64,000 bases of DNA, from contig JAIYBW010000002.1 of assembly GCA_027488375.1 (NCBI GenBank), forward strand, positions 124,001 through 188,000, read 5' to 3'. This stretch comes from Pseudomonadota bacterium. GTDB lineage: Bacteria; Bdellovibrionota; Bacteriovoracia; Bacteriovoracales; Bacteriovoracaceae. Of the stretch, positions 34,180-44,082 are shown one piece after another (within the stretch, counting starts at the first letter, position 1; the number at the start of each line of letters is the position of its first letter). The notes beneath the pieces were generated by a model that did not search any database, had not been told where the DNA came from, and saw only the letters and a program-made list of their open reading frames with translations. The position numbers and the translations under genes were made by a program.

Positions 34180-35916
34180 ATGAGGATTATGATTATTTTA
34201 TTCTTACAGATAATGATATTAAAATCTTCATTTGCGACTTGTAATCCCACTCCAAGAACCACTAGTTTTTTTGAGGAATGGTTACCGGGTGTTTCACTTA
34301 GAACAACACGAGATGGTCAGAATTTCCTTGAGAGGAATTCAAAGTTCTATCCCCTTAGAACCTACAAACTTCCACTCCCAAAAGATGAGCTCTTTGTAAC
34401 ACAAACAGATATTACTGTCATTCGCCCTTCTGCTGGTACGGCAATGTCAATGCCTAGATATGAAGTCAATTATACCACCAGTGCAAACCCTTTAGGCTGT
34501 GACAACTTTGCATTACTTGGTCGAGCCCCAAAAGATTTTGAACGTGAACCGACGGATGGATGGGGCAACATGTCTCGAGAAAGTCTCCGAGACAATTTCT
34601 ATTACGAGTGGACCTTGTGTGAGAAAAAATCAAAATCATACTGCAAGCCATATGATCCTGGAGTAGGGAAAAACCGAATAAAACTTGCCATCCCATGGAA
34701 GACCACGATTGCTGTTAATGCAGATACTAATTACCGAGATTTAGCTATCTGTGATGCTGTCGTAAACAGGCTAAGTTGGATGATTTACAACCTGGCAGAT
34801 AAAAGGCAGAGAGAATACGAACCAGATTCACTTATATGGAAACAATTAGATGTCGTAAAAACACAAATATCTCTTATCGACTACGAAGGAACGCATTTTT
34901 TAAAAAGTAAACAAAACCATGATAATGGGCTTAGTCTTTGTCGGGCCAAGCTAACGCTTCTTGCCGACAAATTTCTATACCGCTCAAACGTAAAGGAGAA
35001 ATCTTTAATCAAGAATCCTTCAACTAAATTTCCTTGTAGTGATCATAAGTTGCTTAGTCTTTCTCGCTGCTTGGCAATCCATATTGATTTGAGGAACAAC
35101 CCAGCATTAAGAGAATTTTATGAATCTGTAACTGAACTTTCCTCAAATGTAGGTTTTTTTCTAAGCCTCTCGCCGGCGCTTAAATTTAGCGGTAAAGTGA
35201 ACTCTTCAGTAGCTTTGCTCGTTAATTACTTAACAATCATGAATAATTACGAAGAAGGTAATATTCGCTTATCCACTCAACGATTTGTTGTTGATCAATC
35301 TGGTACATTGGCAGATATTGGCTTTATTGATAAACATGAGCATGAGAGTGAAAAACAGGCGCTCATTGAGGAAAAAATGCGTCTGAATATTCAGTTTGTA
35401 GCTGATGCTGCAGGTTTAGTTTTTGAAGCAACAGATATAAATGATTTTTTTAAACGAGCTGAAGGAGAATTAACCACTCCATTTCAAAGGACTGCATTGG
35501 GAAGTTTATTTTCTAACTGGCGGGCGGTGAGAGTTGGAGATGTAGCACAATATCATCTAATAGACCGCAATATCAAATCGATAGCTAATCAACTGATAAA
35601 AAATCTTGATAAATTTCCAAATAAATATTCAAAATTAAAAAGATTTATTGAAAAACACCGAGATATTATCAACTCTCACATTACTCACAATGCAGAGACT
35701 CAAATAACAGATAGAATAAAAGACAAATCTCGAGAGGCGCTCCTAGATATGATCTACACTTTTATGAGAGAGGGAATTATTATTCCAAAATTTAAAGATT
35801 CATACACGGAATTTAATATTTCTGATAAAAATATTCAAAATTTCAGTAGCCAATTAGACGAACAAAAACGACTTGTATGTGAAAAACTAAAAATTTCTCA
35901 AAATCGAAAGTGGTAA
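34180..35916 (+). CDS. Exported protein of unknown function, 578 aa
   Basis: A signal peptide (MRIMIILFLQIMILKSSFA) is followed by a soluble, charged, cysteine-containing domain of about 560 residues with no motif I recognise. The first third is strand-rich; the last third (from about residue 370) is helical. ATG 34180 is chosen because AAGGAG lies 7 bases upstream and the signal peptide begins there; a TTG at 34156 would only add residues before it. It follows the HEAT-repeat gene by 65 bases and precedes the glycosidase-like gene, so it may share their transcript. Confidence 0.7.
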   Translation: MRIMIILFLQIMILKSSFATCNPTPRTTSFFEEWLPGVSLRTTRDGQNFLERNSKFYPLRTYKLPLPKDELFVTQTDITVIRPSAGTAMSMPRYEVNYTTSANPLGCDNFALLGRAPKDFEREPTDGWGNMSRESLRDNFYYEWTLCEKKSKSYCKPYDPGVGKNRIKLAIPWKTTIAVNADTNYRDLAICDAVVNRLSWMIYNLADKRQREYEPDSLIWKQLDVVKTQISLIDYEGTHFLKSKQNHDNGLSLCRAKLTLLADKFLYRSNVKEKSLIKNPSTKFPCSDHKLLSLSRCLAIHIDLRNNPALREFYESVTELSSNVGFFLSLSPALKFSGKVNSSVALLVNYLTIMNNYEEGNIRLSTQRFVVDQSGTLADIGFIDKHEHESEKQALIEEKMRLNIQFVADAAGLVFEATDINDFFKRAEGELTTPFQRTALGSLFSNWRAVRVGDVAQYHLIDRNIKSIANQLIKNLDKFPNKYSKLKRFIEKHRDIINSHITHNAETQITDRIKDKSREALLDMIYTFMREGIIIPKFKDSYTEFNISDKNIQNFSSQLDEQKRLVCEKLKISQNRKW

Positions 35917-35971
35917 CTGTTCTTTTTTAAAGTCTTGAATGATATCAACCGACAATAGAACTTAAGACAGT

Positions 35972-37492
35972 ATGAAACAGGTTGCCTCTATGATATTTGT
36001 CCAGATGATTTTAGTGTTGATGACCATCATCCCTTGCTGGGGCCTATCTGTTTTAAATCCAGGCATCGTTAATGAAGTCACCCCCTCAATCCACCGCACT
36101 TTAGGGATTAATATTTTTAATCCCCAGGCCTATCTAGACCCTGTTGTTTACGAGGGCAATAATCAAATTGGGCCTCTCCCTGCAAAAATCAAGGAGCTCA
36201 AAGCCAAGTACGCAAGATTCGACTTAAAATGGTCTTATATTGAAAAAACGGAAGGTATTTTTGACCAGGCCGAGGTGGCCAAATTTGACCGCCTTATCAA
36301 ACAACTCAATCGCGATGGAATCGAGCCAGTCGCCATTCTCTATGAGCCTCCCTGCTGGGCCGTCTATTCCTATGACTGCCAAAGCTTACGGAATCCTCGT
36401 CGCCGATTTGTGAATGAACCGGCCCCATCTCAATGGTCAAATAATCAAATCCAAAACTACCGACAAAATTGGTTCAGAGTCCTGACCCCAGATCGGGAGA
36501 TGTGGAAAAGGTATGTAAGATTTGTCACCAATAGGTGGGCAAAACCGGTTCCAGGACGAACTCCCTATCCCAATGGTAGGATCAAGTACTTCGAGCCTGT
36601 AAATGAGGCAGAATCAAAATATGCCATGCTCAGCTGGCAAGGGATGTGGCCTGAAACGCTCATCCTTCAAGGGGAATCCACCCAAACGAATTTCTGGCCG
36701 GGAATAGAACCACTAGTGGAACTCCTGAGAACCTCAGCAACAATTATTCATTCAGACTCTGAGGCAAAAATTGTGGGGCCAACTTTTGCAAGCCCTCCAA
36801 CTTTTAGTGGACCTCTCTTTGAAGACTGGAAATCCAAACTTGGGCTCGCGCTGAGAGAGCTCTCTCCAAAGACAGAGAGGGAGAAGGCAGAATGCAAAAG
36901 AAAAAATGTCACCACAGAACAGCAATGTGAATGGTTAGACGTCATTTCCTTTCACCTCTATTCCTCCATCAACATGAATTGCAGAACAAGTTTTTTAGAC
37001 AATGATGTCAAAAGGATTATTCAAGAAAAAAGCTATTTTGGTAAAGCTGAAATATGGATTACAGAAATTGGTATTACTGAACCTCAAGGTGCTGCGAGTG
37101 GTTCAACCAACTGTTCTCCTCATCCTTTTCGCATCAATTCGGTAAGTAAGCAAAGACATCCCAATGTCTCCCTCGGTATTCCTAATTTTGAGCAAATAAC
37201 AAATCCAACCAGCGAGATTTTAAAGGCGGCCCATCTCATCGATATAGTGGGAGATTACTCAGTCATTCCGAGTTGGGTGGATGCACTCTTTCTTTATTCA
37301 TCAGTGGACCAAGAATATGGGCTCTTTAAAAATTTGGACCCAGCTCATACAAGAGTTGATTCAACAAAAAGTTTTGAATCAATTAAACGATTAAGAAATA
37401 GCACTACAGTCTACTCATGCAATACAGAAAAAGTGTGTGTGATGAAGCAACCGAAATCAAGTCCGATACGAATCAGAAATCTAGCAAATTAA
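35972..37492 (+). CDS. Exported glycoside-hydrolase-like protein (clan A TIM barrel)
   Basis: A signal peptide (about residues 1-25) is followed by a 480-residue TIM barrel of the GH39/GH5-like type. Landmarks are ARFDLKWSYIEKTEGIFD near the first strands, EPVNEAESKY with the probable acid/base Glu after Asn, and WITEIGIT with the probable nucleophile Glu. Several cysteines fit an exported enzyme. The substrate is a polysaccharide of unknown kind; loss of activity cannot be excluded. It converges on the aspartokinase gene with a 4-base overlap. Confidence 0.72.
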   Translation: MKQVASMIFVQMILVLMTIIPCWGLSVLNPGIVNEVTPSIHRTLGINIFNPQAYLDPVVYEGNNQIGPLPAKIKELKAKYARFDLKWSYIEKTEGIFDQAEVAKFDRLIKQLNRDGIEPVAILYEPPCWAVYSYDCQSLRNPRRRFVNEPAPSQWSNNQIQNYRQNWFRVLTPDREMWKRYVRFVTNRWAKPVPGRTPYPNGRIKYFEPVNEAESKYAMLSWQGMWPETLILQGESTQTNFWPGIEPLVELLRTSATIIHSDSEAKIVGPTFASPPTFSGPLFEDWKSKLGLALRELSPKTEREKAECKRKNVTTEQQCEWLDVISFHLYSSINMNCRTSFLDNDVKRIIQEKSYFGKAEIWITEIGITEPQGAASGSTNCSPHPFRINSVSKQRHPNVSLGIPNFEQITNPTSEILKAAHLIDIVGDYSVIPSWVDALFLYSSVDQEYGLFKNLDPAHTRVDSTKSFESIKRLRNSTTVYSCNTEKVCVMKQPKSSPIRIRNLAN

Positions 37493-38382
37493 TTCCGAAT
37501 CCAAGTTCCTAAAACCTCTGGTTGAAAAGTGCTTCCCACATAAATGGGAATACTCAGACGAAGGGCCGGAGTCATGGTTTCAGGGTGCAAAACTTTCGCT
37601 CCGTTCTTCGCCATCTTTATCGCCTGAGAATAACTTAAAAGTGGCAATTTTTGGGCGCAAGCATCCTTATTGGGGTCAGAGGTAAATACCCCAGGAACAT
37701 CTGTCCAAATTTCAAGGATAGAAGCATTGAGAGCTTCGGCCATGAGAGCAGCCGTAAAGTCACTCCCTCCTCGTCCCAGAGTAGTCGTACGCATCAAGTG
37801 ATCAGAACCAATAAAGCCCTGCATGACATATAATGTTTTTTCATCATAATGAATAAGCTCGTTGGCGATTCTCTTTATGTCCTCAGTATTTGGAGTTGCC
37901 GCTCCAAAGTTAGAATCCGTTTTAATAATCTCCTCTGAACTAAGAAGCTGAATTTTTTTATCAATACGCAATTGTTTCAGAAGAACACAAAATAAAATGG
38001 AAGAGATTTTCTCACCAAATGAAAGAACATAGTCCAGACTTTCCTGACTTAATATTTTCTCACTATTGATAAGCATTAATTTTTCTTCAAGATCTCGATA
38101 CAGTGATTCTAAAAGTGCTTCATCCGATTGGCCCAAAGTAAGATTACGAATGATGGGGTCATGCTTTGATTTGATCTGGGCAACCAGATCGCTTATGAGA
38201 CTTCGGTGAGAGTCAATCGCCTTAGTGGAAATTTCAATCAATAAGTTTGTGACTCCAGCCGCAGCAGATAAAACGACCACAAGAGGTTTTTGGCCCAAAC
38301 AAATAGAAGCGGATTTAGACATCGAATCAAAGTCTTTTAAGGATGTTCCACCAAATTTAGAGACGATTATTTTATGTTTTAT
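37489..38382 (-). CDS. Aspartate kinase, catalytic domain only, apparent AUA start
   Basis: Aspartokinase phosphorylates aspartate in lysine, threonine and methionine synthesis. The protein shows VSKFGGTSLKDFDS (the N-terminal substrate/ATP loop), VVVLSAAAGVTNLL, TTLGRGGSDFTAALMAEALN and EIWTDVPGVFTSDP. It ends after IPIYVGSTF without the C-terminal ACT domains that give feedback inhibition. The first ATG (38322) would remove the conserved KFGGTS motif. The in-frame sequence between the upstream stop (38410-38412) and 38322 has no ATG, GTG or TTG, but an ATA at 38380-38382 lies 6 bases after GAGG and gives the expected start. Misread or mutated start, or a frameshift, are the alternatives. 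Confidence 0.75.
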   Translation of the reverse strand: MKHKIIVSKFGGTSLKDFDSMSKSASICLGQKPLVVVLSAAAGVTNLLIEISTKAIDSHRSLISDLVAQIKSKHDPIIRNLTLGQSDEALLESLYRDLEEKLMLINSEKILSQESLDYVLSFGEKISSILFCVLLKQLRIDKKIQLLSSEEIIKTDSNFGAATPNTEDIKRIANELIHYDEKTLYVMQGFIGSDHLMRTTTLGRGGSDFTAALMAEALNASILEIWTDVPGVFTSDPNKDACAQKLPLLSYSQAIKMAKNGAKVLHPETMTPALRLSIPIYVGSTFQPEVLGTWIRN

Positions 38383-38544
38383 ACTTTTCCTCGATGCTAT
38401 AGAGGGTTTTTATCATTCTATATTTAAATGATTTGAGACAACTGGTCCACCGCTCCTAGAAATATTTCAAAGGGTAAGTGAATGATATTCAAATATGACT
38501 ACATTCACTTTTTAGCGTGACTTTTAACCATGAAGGTTTGATAA

Positions 38545-39441
38545 ATGCGAAAAATAAAGGATGTTATGACTATTTTCAAATTGATCTTCTGCTTAGTTGT
38601 TGTAATGAACTCAATAAAAGCTTTTAGTTCAGAAAATGTTATCTATGGTTCTGACGATCGCCACGAGTTCTATGAGGTCTCTGCTCTCTTACAAAAGATC
38701 TCTCAATCTACAGCTGCGCAAATAAATTCTAATATGATTGATCTCAGTGGTCCTGATGTTTACCTTAATGGTTTACCACTGTTTGAAACTCCCATTCTAG
38801 AGGGCGGTCTTCCTCTGTGCAAAAATGAACGTTTTTCGGAGCAAATGAGTGCAGCAAGATGCTCAGGATTTCTGATCTCACCTGACACTCTTCTCACCGC
38901 CGGTCATTGTGTGATGAACCAATCTGACTGCCAGGATAACTTTTGGGTTTTTAATTTTAAAAATACTGTACCCAACCAGACCGGACTGATGATTTCAAAA
39001 GAGAATGTCTATCGCTGCAAATCTATCTTAAAACAGGGACTCACTCAGGCGCCAGATGGGGCCATCGACTTTGCTGTCATTAAACTAGATCGTCCAAATC
39101 CTGTTGGAGGGCTTAAGATCTCAAAGAAAAGAATGAATATTCATGATGATGTGACAATGCTGGGACACCCGACGGGAATGCCTCTCAAAATAACGACCAA
39201 CGGGAAAATAAAACGTATCAGTGCTCAGGGTTACATCACAGACCTTGACGCTTTTGGTGGAAATTCTGGGTCCTTAGTGATTAGTTCAAAATCTGGTGAG
39301 GTCATTGGAATTTTATCCTCTGGCCAGCAAGACTACGTCCCCGATATGACGAATTTTTGTGCTAGAACTCACAGGACTGAATCCATGAATGCTTCTGAGT
39401 ATGTAAGCTCTATCCATCAAATTGGAATTATTAATAATTAG
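38545..39441 (+). CDS. Exported trypsin-like (S1) serine protease
   Basis: This protein has 298 residues, with a signal peptide (TIFKLIFCLVVVMNSIKAFS, about 9-28) and a glutamyl-endopeptidase/trypsin-like domain. The triad is visible: His121 in LLTAGHCV, Asp175 in AIDFAVIKL, Ser241 in GGNSGS. Cysteines near 106 and 122 fit the usual disulfide. It should act in the periplasm or be secreted. An alternative ATG at 38566 has AAGGA upstream and starts directly at the signal peptide. Stand-alone gene. Confidence 0.88.
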   Translation: MRKIKDVMTIFKLIFCLVVVMNSIKAFSSENVIYGSDDRHEFYEVSALLQKISQSTAAQINSNMIDLSGPDVYLNGLPLFETPILEGGLPLCKNERFSEQMSAARCSGFLISPDTLLTAGHCVMNQSDCQDNFWVFNFKNTVPNQTGLMISKENVYRCKSILKQGLTQAPDGAIDFAVIKLDRPNPVGGLKISKKRMNIHDDVTMLGHPTGMPLKITTNGKIKRISAQGYITDLDAFGGNSGSLVISSKSGEVIGILSSGQQDYVPDMTNFCARTHRTESMNASEYVSSIHQIGIINN

Positions 39442-39512
39442 ATAGCTTCGATTATGGTTAATCTAGAGAATGAACGTATTTATATGGAATGAATTATGAA
39501 CGATGTTCGATT

Positions 39513-42413
39513 TTACTCAAGCCTGTAGATAAAGAGCGTTCCTGGTCCTGTATCAAGCAGGCCCCTATATCTTACTCCCCCTATATCTAGTCGCTCAAAG
39601 TAGTGTGGAGTAACGAAATTCGCTCGTGGAATGTCTCTCGTAAACAGTTCGCTTGAAACTAAATTCAATTGAGGGGTTATTGAAAACTTAGCCGTTCTGA
39701 TGGGAGGGGTAGTTCCTGACTCAAAATAATCAACAAAAAAGCCTGATGGTGTGATTGTTAAACCACTCGATTCAGCTATATTTGTACAAAAGGTTCCGAG
39801 ATCAATTGCGGCGCTAGTGGATTCACCGATGATAAAGACTCGTGCCTTTCCAAGGAATACAATTTCTTCTCCTGGTTGGTCGTCAATCGATTTGGCTTTT
39901 AGATCAAAGCCGTAGGACATCTTGATCTCTTCTCCAGCACTTGGATTAGCTATCTCTTCACCCACAGTGATGTCAGATCCAGGCTGATTTATAGGTCCGT
40001 AAATAATTCCAATGACTCCTCTCTCTTTGACAGTTAAAGCAATATCGGAATCCCCGTCTGCATTGAAGTCGAGGATAACCGTTCCATTATAATTTGAGTC
40101 CCATAAAGAAGACGTAACTCCGTCTAGCATTGTGATATTGGAGTAGAATCTGACAGGATTAAAATCAAATGATCCGTCCCCAGGATTTTCAAAAATTTCC
40201 AGACCCGTAGTTCCCGATCCGGAGTCCGAGGTTAGTAAAATATCTATACTGCCGTCACCTATGAGATCTCCAAAATCCAAGCTTCCAGAAAGTTGCGCCG
40301 TATCTCCAACAGGTAATTGAGTCGAGATTGTGTGAGAAAATTCTAAAATGCCATTTGTATCAACTGAAACAATATGAATCTTTTCGTCTTTAGACAATAA
40401 AACTATTTCTTTAAGACCGTCGTTGTTAAGGTCTTGAGCGTAAGCCTTAACAAAATCTTCAGCACTTGGTGCCGATAATTCCTGTGTAGGATTGAATATG
40501 TTTAGATTTGTTGGATCTGAAATTTCGACTTCTTGAATTGAATTTCGATTTACATAAACCATCTTCGAGTAGGTCGGTTCATGGCCTGTGAAACTTCCAA
40601 TGACATCGGCCGAGAGAGCAGTAAGGCCATTAAAGAAAAGAGTTTTCAATGTAACGGTTTCATCGCTGCAGCCTGACCCGTTACAAACTCTAATAATCAA
40701 GGAAAATTCTTGATTATGATGGCCCGTAAGTATCGTACCGGAAATGAATCCTGTCGTTGTATTTAAACTCAATCCAAGCGGAAGAGAACCGCTTAAAAGA
40801 GTAAAACTCGATCCGTTTGATCCGCTAGATAGAATTGGTGATTGATTAAAAGGGCTGTGGATAACTATATCTGTATAACTAAGGCCTGCGGGAGCGACCT
40901 CGATGACGTTTAAGGTAAAGGGCATTGAAGTCGCGGATCCCTTCGAGTTTACAGCTTGAACAGTGATTGTTTGACTCTCGACTGTGGTAGGTTCTCCATA
41001 GATGTGTCCTGTTGATGAGTTTAGAGTCAGTCCCGCAGGCAGGGTTCCCGAAGTTATTGAGTAGGTAAGATTGGTACCTGTTGTTAAGGTTCGAGAAATA
41101 GAAGCATCTCGGTCTTTGGTCAGATTTCCTCCAGAATAACTTAGCCCTGTAGGAGCGATAGGTTCAACTGTTAAGGTGAATGTTTGCACAGAACTAAGAG
41201 TCCCATCTGTTACACTAAAAGAGATATCTGAAGTTCCAACCTGGTTCAGTCTGGGTGTAATAACAGCGGTGCAATTCGGTGCCGTTCCACCCCACACGAC
41301 TGCCGTCTCTAAAACTAAGGCCGTATTACTGCTCGTCATAGAAATCGAGCTTGAGCATGTAAGTGATGATTCCACGTCACTGACAGTGACACTAATACTC
41401 GGCGTGGAAGTATTTCGGGTGATGGTTATGGGGCTTACCGAAGACATGACTGGAGCGTCATTGACGGCGGAGATGGTTAAGCTTACGGGTGCAGAATTTG
41501 ATACTGAGAGACCGGTAGTCACTGTATAGCTAAAGCTTGCAACCCCATTATAGTTACTCGTTCCCGTAACTCCAACAGAGCAGGAACCAAGTGTACAGGT
41601 GCAGGCCTGAGAGACTATGATGTTTGTAAGACCAGAGAGAGCACAAGATGAAGCACTTTCTCCCTCAACATCAGAGTAAGAGAGAGTGATGATAGATTGA
41701 GTGTCTTCATTAAAGGCAGGCGGTATAAGTAAAGCTGCCACAGGTGCATCGTCCACTGGGTTAACTGTTACAACAAATGAACTACTTCTTGTTGAGTGTG
41801 TATCATTCACAACCAAAGTTATAGTCGAAATTCCACTCTGATTCAAAACCGGTGTGAAAGAGATTGTACAATTCGGTGCCACACCACCAATCACCAGGGC
41901 GCCACTAAGAATGACAGCCGCATTGCTCGATGTCGCCGTCACTGATCCACTACATGTGAGAGAATCGTCAGAGTCTGAGATATTAAAGTTGATAGCGCCA
42001 GAGCTTGTGTCTTCATCGAGCGAAAAATTGCTAATAGATGAAATCACTGGTCTGTCATTGACCGTGAGATTAAGTTGAGTCGAAACAGAGTCTCCATTTG
42101 GTGCTATTGCATTTATGGTAAACACTGTGAGTGCTAAGTTTTGCGTGGGTGTTCCAGTAATAGCACCGGTCGATGGATTTAAAGTCACTCCATTGGGAAA
42201 AATCCCCGTTGTTGTAAAATTTGAAAAGCCTGAAGCACTGGTTGTGGGAATGAGATTAATGGTCGTGGTATTTTTTTCGTATGTTTCAGGACCTGTATAA
42301 TAAAACGAGAAAGTAACGGTGGATGCTGGACTTATTTCTTTGAGACTCATATCAATACAACCAGACAAAACTGTCAGGATGGAAAGAAGGAAGATGTTGA
42401 AATATTTGTTCAT
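39513..42413 (-). CDS. Large exported lipoprotein with Ig-like repeats and FG-GAP repeats
   Basis: A lipoprotein signal with lipobox LSGC (Cys19) starts this 966-residue protein. Residues 30-600 carry tandem Ig/cadherin-like repeats of two kinds: putative-Ig units ending in LNPSTGAITGTP or LNSSTGHIYGEP, and units with SISMTSSNTALVL and TVNPVDDAPV patterns. The last 330 residues contain FG-GAP/VCBS-like calcium-binding stretches (DLNNDGLKEIVLL, DFNADGDSDIALT). It is anchored in a membrane and probably reaches the cell surface, where such repeats serve in adhesion. No enzyme domain is seen. The repeats make the DNA internally similar. Confidence 0.85.
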   Translation of the reverse strand: MNKYFNIFLLSILTVLSGCIDMSLKEISPASTVTFSFYYTGPETYEKNTTTINLIPTTSASGFSNFTTTGIFPNGVTLNPSTGAITGTPTQNLALTVFTINAIAPNGDSVSTQLNLTVNDRPVISSISNFSLDEDTSSGAINFNISDSDDSLTCSGSVTATSSNAAVILSGALVIGGVAPNCTISFTPVLNQSGISTITLVVNDTHSTRSSSFVVTVNPVDDAPVAALLIPPAFNEDTQSIITLSYSDVEGESASSCALSGLTNIIVSQACTCTLGSCSVGVTGTSNYNGVASFSYTVTTGLSVSNSAPVSLTISAVNDAPVMSSVSPITITRNTSTPSISVTVSDVESSLTCSSSISMTSSNTALVLETAVVWGGTAPNCTAVITPRLNQVGTSDISFSVTDGTLSSVQTFTLTVEPIAPTGLSYSGGNLTKDRDASISRTLTTGTNLTYSITSGTLPAGLTLNSSTGHIYGEPTTVESQTITVQAVNSKGSATSMPFTLNVIEVAPAGLSYTDIVIHSPFNQSPILSSGSNGSSFTLLSGSLPLGLSLNTTTGFISGTILTGHHNQEFSLIIRVCNGSGCSDETVTLKTLFFNGLTALSADVIGSFTGHEPTYSKMVYVNRNSIQEVEISDPTNLNIFNPTQELSAPSAEDFVKAYAQDLNNDGLKEIVLLSKDEKIHIVSVDTNGILEFSHTISTQLPVGDTAQLSGSLDFGDLIGDGSIDILLTSDSGSGTTGLEIFENPGDGSFDFNPVRFYSNITMLDGVTSSLWDSNYNGTVILDFNADGDSDIALTVKERGVIGIIYGPINQPGSDITVGEEIANPSAGEEIKMSYGFDLKAKSIDDQPGEEIVFLGKARVFIIGESTSAAIDLGTFCTNIAESSGLTITPSGFFVDYFESGTTPPIRTAKFSITPQLNLVSSELFTRDIPRANFVTPHYFERLDIGGVRYRGLLDTGPGTLFIYRLE

Positions 42414-42618
42414 AAACTTTGCAATAGTCTTTATTCCAGTAACTTATCGACTTTTTAGTGCCTGGTCTTTATAGCTAAAAAAGACTACTCATGCTGTGGG
42501 CTTGAAATAAAGACTGTAAGTCTCTAAAAAGTTGACGCTTATGATTCTAGTATCGCAATAACTGACTAGCTTGATTGCTTTTTTTCTTTGAATGAAAGTC
42601 ATATCTTTAGAGGACATA

Positions 42619-43815
42619 TCACTTGGGATTGATTGAGCCGATAATAAAACCGAGCCGGATGTTCATGATTGGCTCGATCTCCTGAGCTCCAGTGCTCTTA
42701 TCAATGTGTGGTAAGTTGTAAGATTGGTAGTTATTTAATTTTCCATAGGTCTGCGTGTAGACAATACTAAACTGAACTCTCTTACTCTGAAGTCCCATCT
42801 CATAGCTGAGAGAAGTATTCTGTCCATTTTTAAAAGACATCAGAGTAGCGGAAGAACCCAACTTTAAGGCCCAAGGGCTACTCGGCTTTTGATAGAAAAA
42901 ATAAGTTCCTGCCCCCACGTCAAAGCTGGTTGCTCCTAAAGGGGCCAGTCGACCTCCGGTCTGCGCGTATGAATTTATCCGGCAACTTGATCCGAAAATA
43001 AAATTCTTCTGCAACCCGAGGAATGTTTCGACTTGAAAACTGTCTCGGATTCCTTTCTTGTCCTGGATGTAGATTGGATCCGAGATACTCCGAGGGCCCA
43101 CCACATCTTGCAACATATTATGCCAACGAAACTGCTGACCGGAAGCAAGGAGGAGAGAATGAGTGTTGCGGCTATCGAGACGATGCCATCCCAATCCGGC
43201 TTTCCAGTAGAGAAGGTTTCCCTTATTCTTGGAATCCACCACAAGTCGAAGAAGATTCTCATTCGTAAATTTCTGGGCCTTATGGTACACGCCTTGAGAA
43301 TCAAAGAAGTTACCAGGGTGCTTTAGGATTGCTTGAGTGTAGAGATCGCTGGAACCGATGAAGCTCGTGGTCAAACCGGATTTATTTGTCCGGGAAATCG
43401 AAACCGATGCCCCGTGAGTATACCCAAGGTCATCCCCGTCATTGCCGAACATCATTCCCCAGAGACCAAAAAACTTATTATCATTAGGGAGAGAAATAAG
43501 CACGTTCACTGCTCCTCGCGTATGACCTTCGAGGATTTGGCCAGGTAACTGAGATTTGAGAATTTCTGGTAGACTTGAAGAATTTGGGTAACTAAGCAAA
43601 AAGGTGTGATACTGATGACTGAGCTCAGACCTTAGTTCACAGTGACAAATCATTTCATCTTTCGGCGCACTCTCTTCAGCACAGTGCTGATTAGGGGCCG
43701 TAGGATATATCCCCTTTGAAATGGACTCCGCAAATTTCGCAACCTCAAGAAAATCTTCAGGCCTTTCTTGAGCATTTGTAATGAGACTAATAAATAAAAA
43801 GATTAAATACACCAT
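42619..43815 (-). CDS. Outer-membrane beta-barrel protein, possibly LpxR-like
   Basis: A signal peptide (MVYLIFLFISLITNAQ) is followed by about 90 residues with three cysteines, then a barrel with alternating strands and an aromatic-containing end. LWGMMFGNDGDDLGYTHGAS resembles the start of the lipid A 3'-O-deacylase (LpxR, DUF2219) family (NDxF...DrxYTNG). The remaining catalytic positions could not be placed with certainty, so this is a suggestion only. Localisation in the outer membrane is better supported than the enzyme activity. Confidence 0.5.
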   Translation of the reverse strand: MVYLIFLFISLITNAQERPEDFLEVAKFAESISKGIYPTAPNQHCAEESAPKDEMICHCELRSELSHQYHTFLLSYPNSSSLPEILKSQLPGQILEGHTRGAVNVLISLPNDNKFFGLWGMMFGNDGDDLGYTHGASVSISRTNKSGLTTSFIGSSDLYTQAILKHPGNFFDSQGVYHKAQKFTNENLLRLVVDSKNKGNLLYWKAGLGWHRLDSRNTHSLLLASGQQFRWHNMLQDVVGPRSISDPIYIQDKKGIRDSFQVETFLGLQKNFIFGSSCRINSYAQTGGRLAPLGATSFDVGAGTYFFYQKPSSPWALKLGSSATLMSFKNGQNTSLSYEMGLQSKRVQFSIVYTQTYGKLNNYQSYNLPHIDKSTGAQEIEPIMNIRLGFIIGSINPK

Positions 43816-44082
43816 AGACTTTAGTCTTATCGGGTACTAACTGACCTTCTTGAATGGTGTTGGATTGCAGTTCAAATCTGAAATTTAAAAATTAATTTGT
43901 TTCATCCTTTCACATAGGCATGAGAAAGATACGAGTGACCAAAGAAGACAACTCTACTATACTTTGGAAAAATAATTTTAGCATCATTTTTATAGTGCAG
44001 CTTTCAATAATCAATTTAAGCACTGAAATTTATTGATTAATTCAAGACTTCAACACCATTTTAAGAGGGCAGTTTATAGTTC

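Noticed and set aside
39513-42413. Plus-strand frames opposite the repeat lipoprotein
   Set aside because: Several open stretches arise from the repetitive coding sequence; none has a leader, a ribosome-binding site or a known domain.
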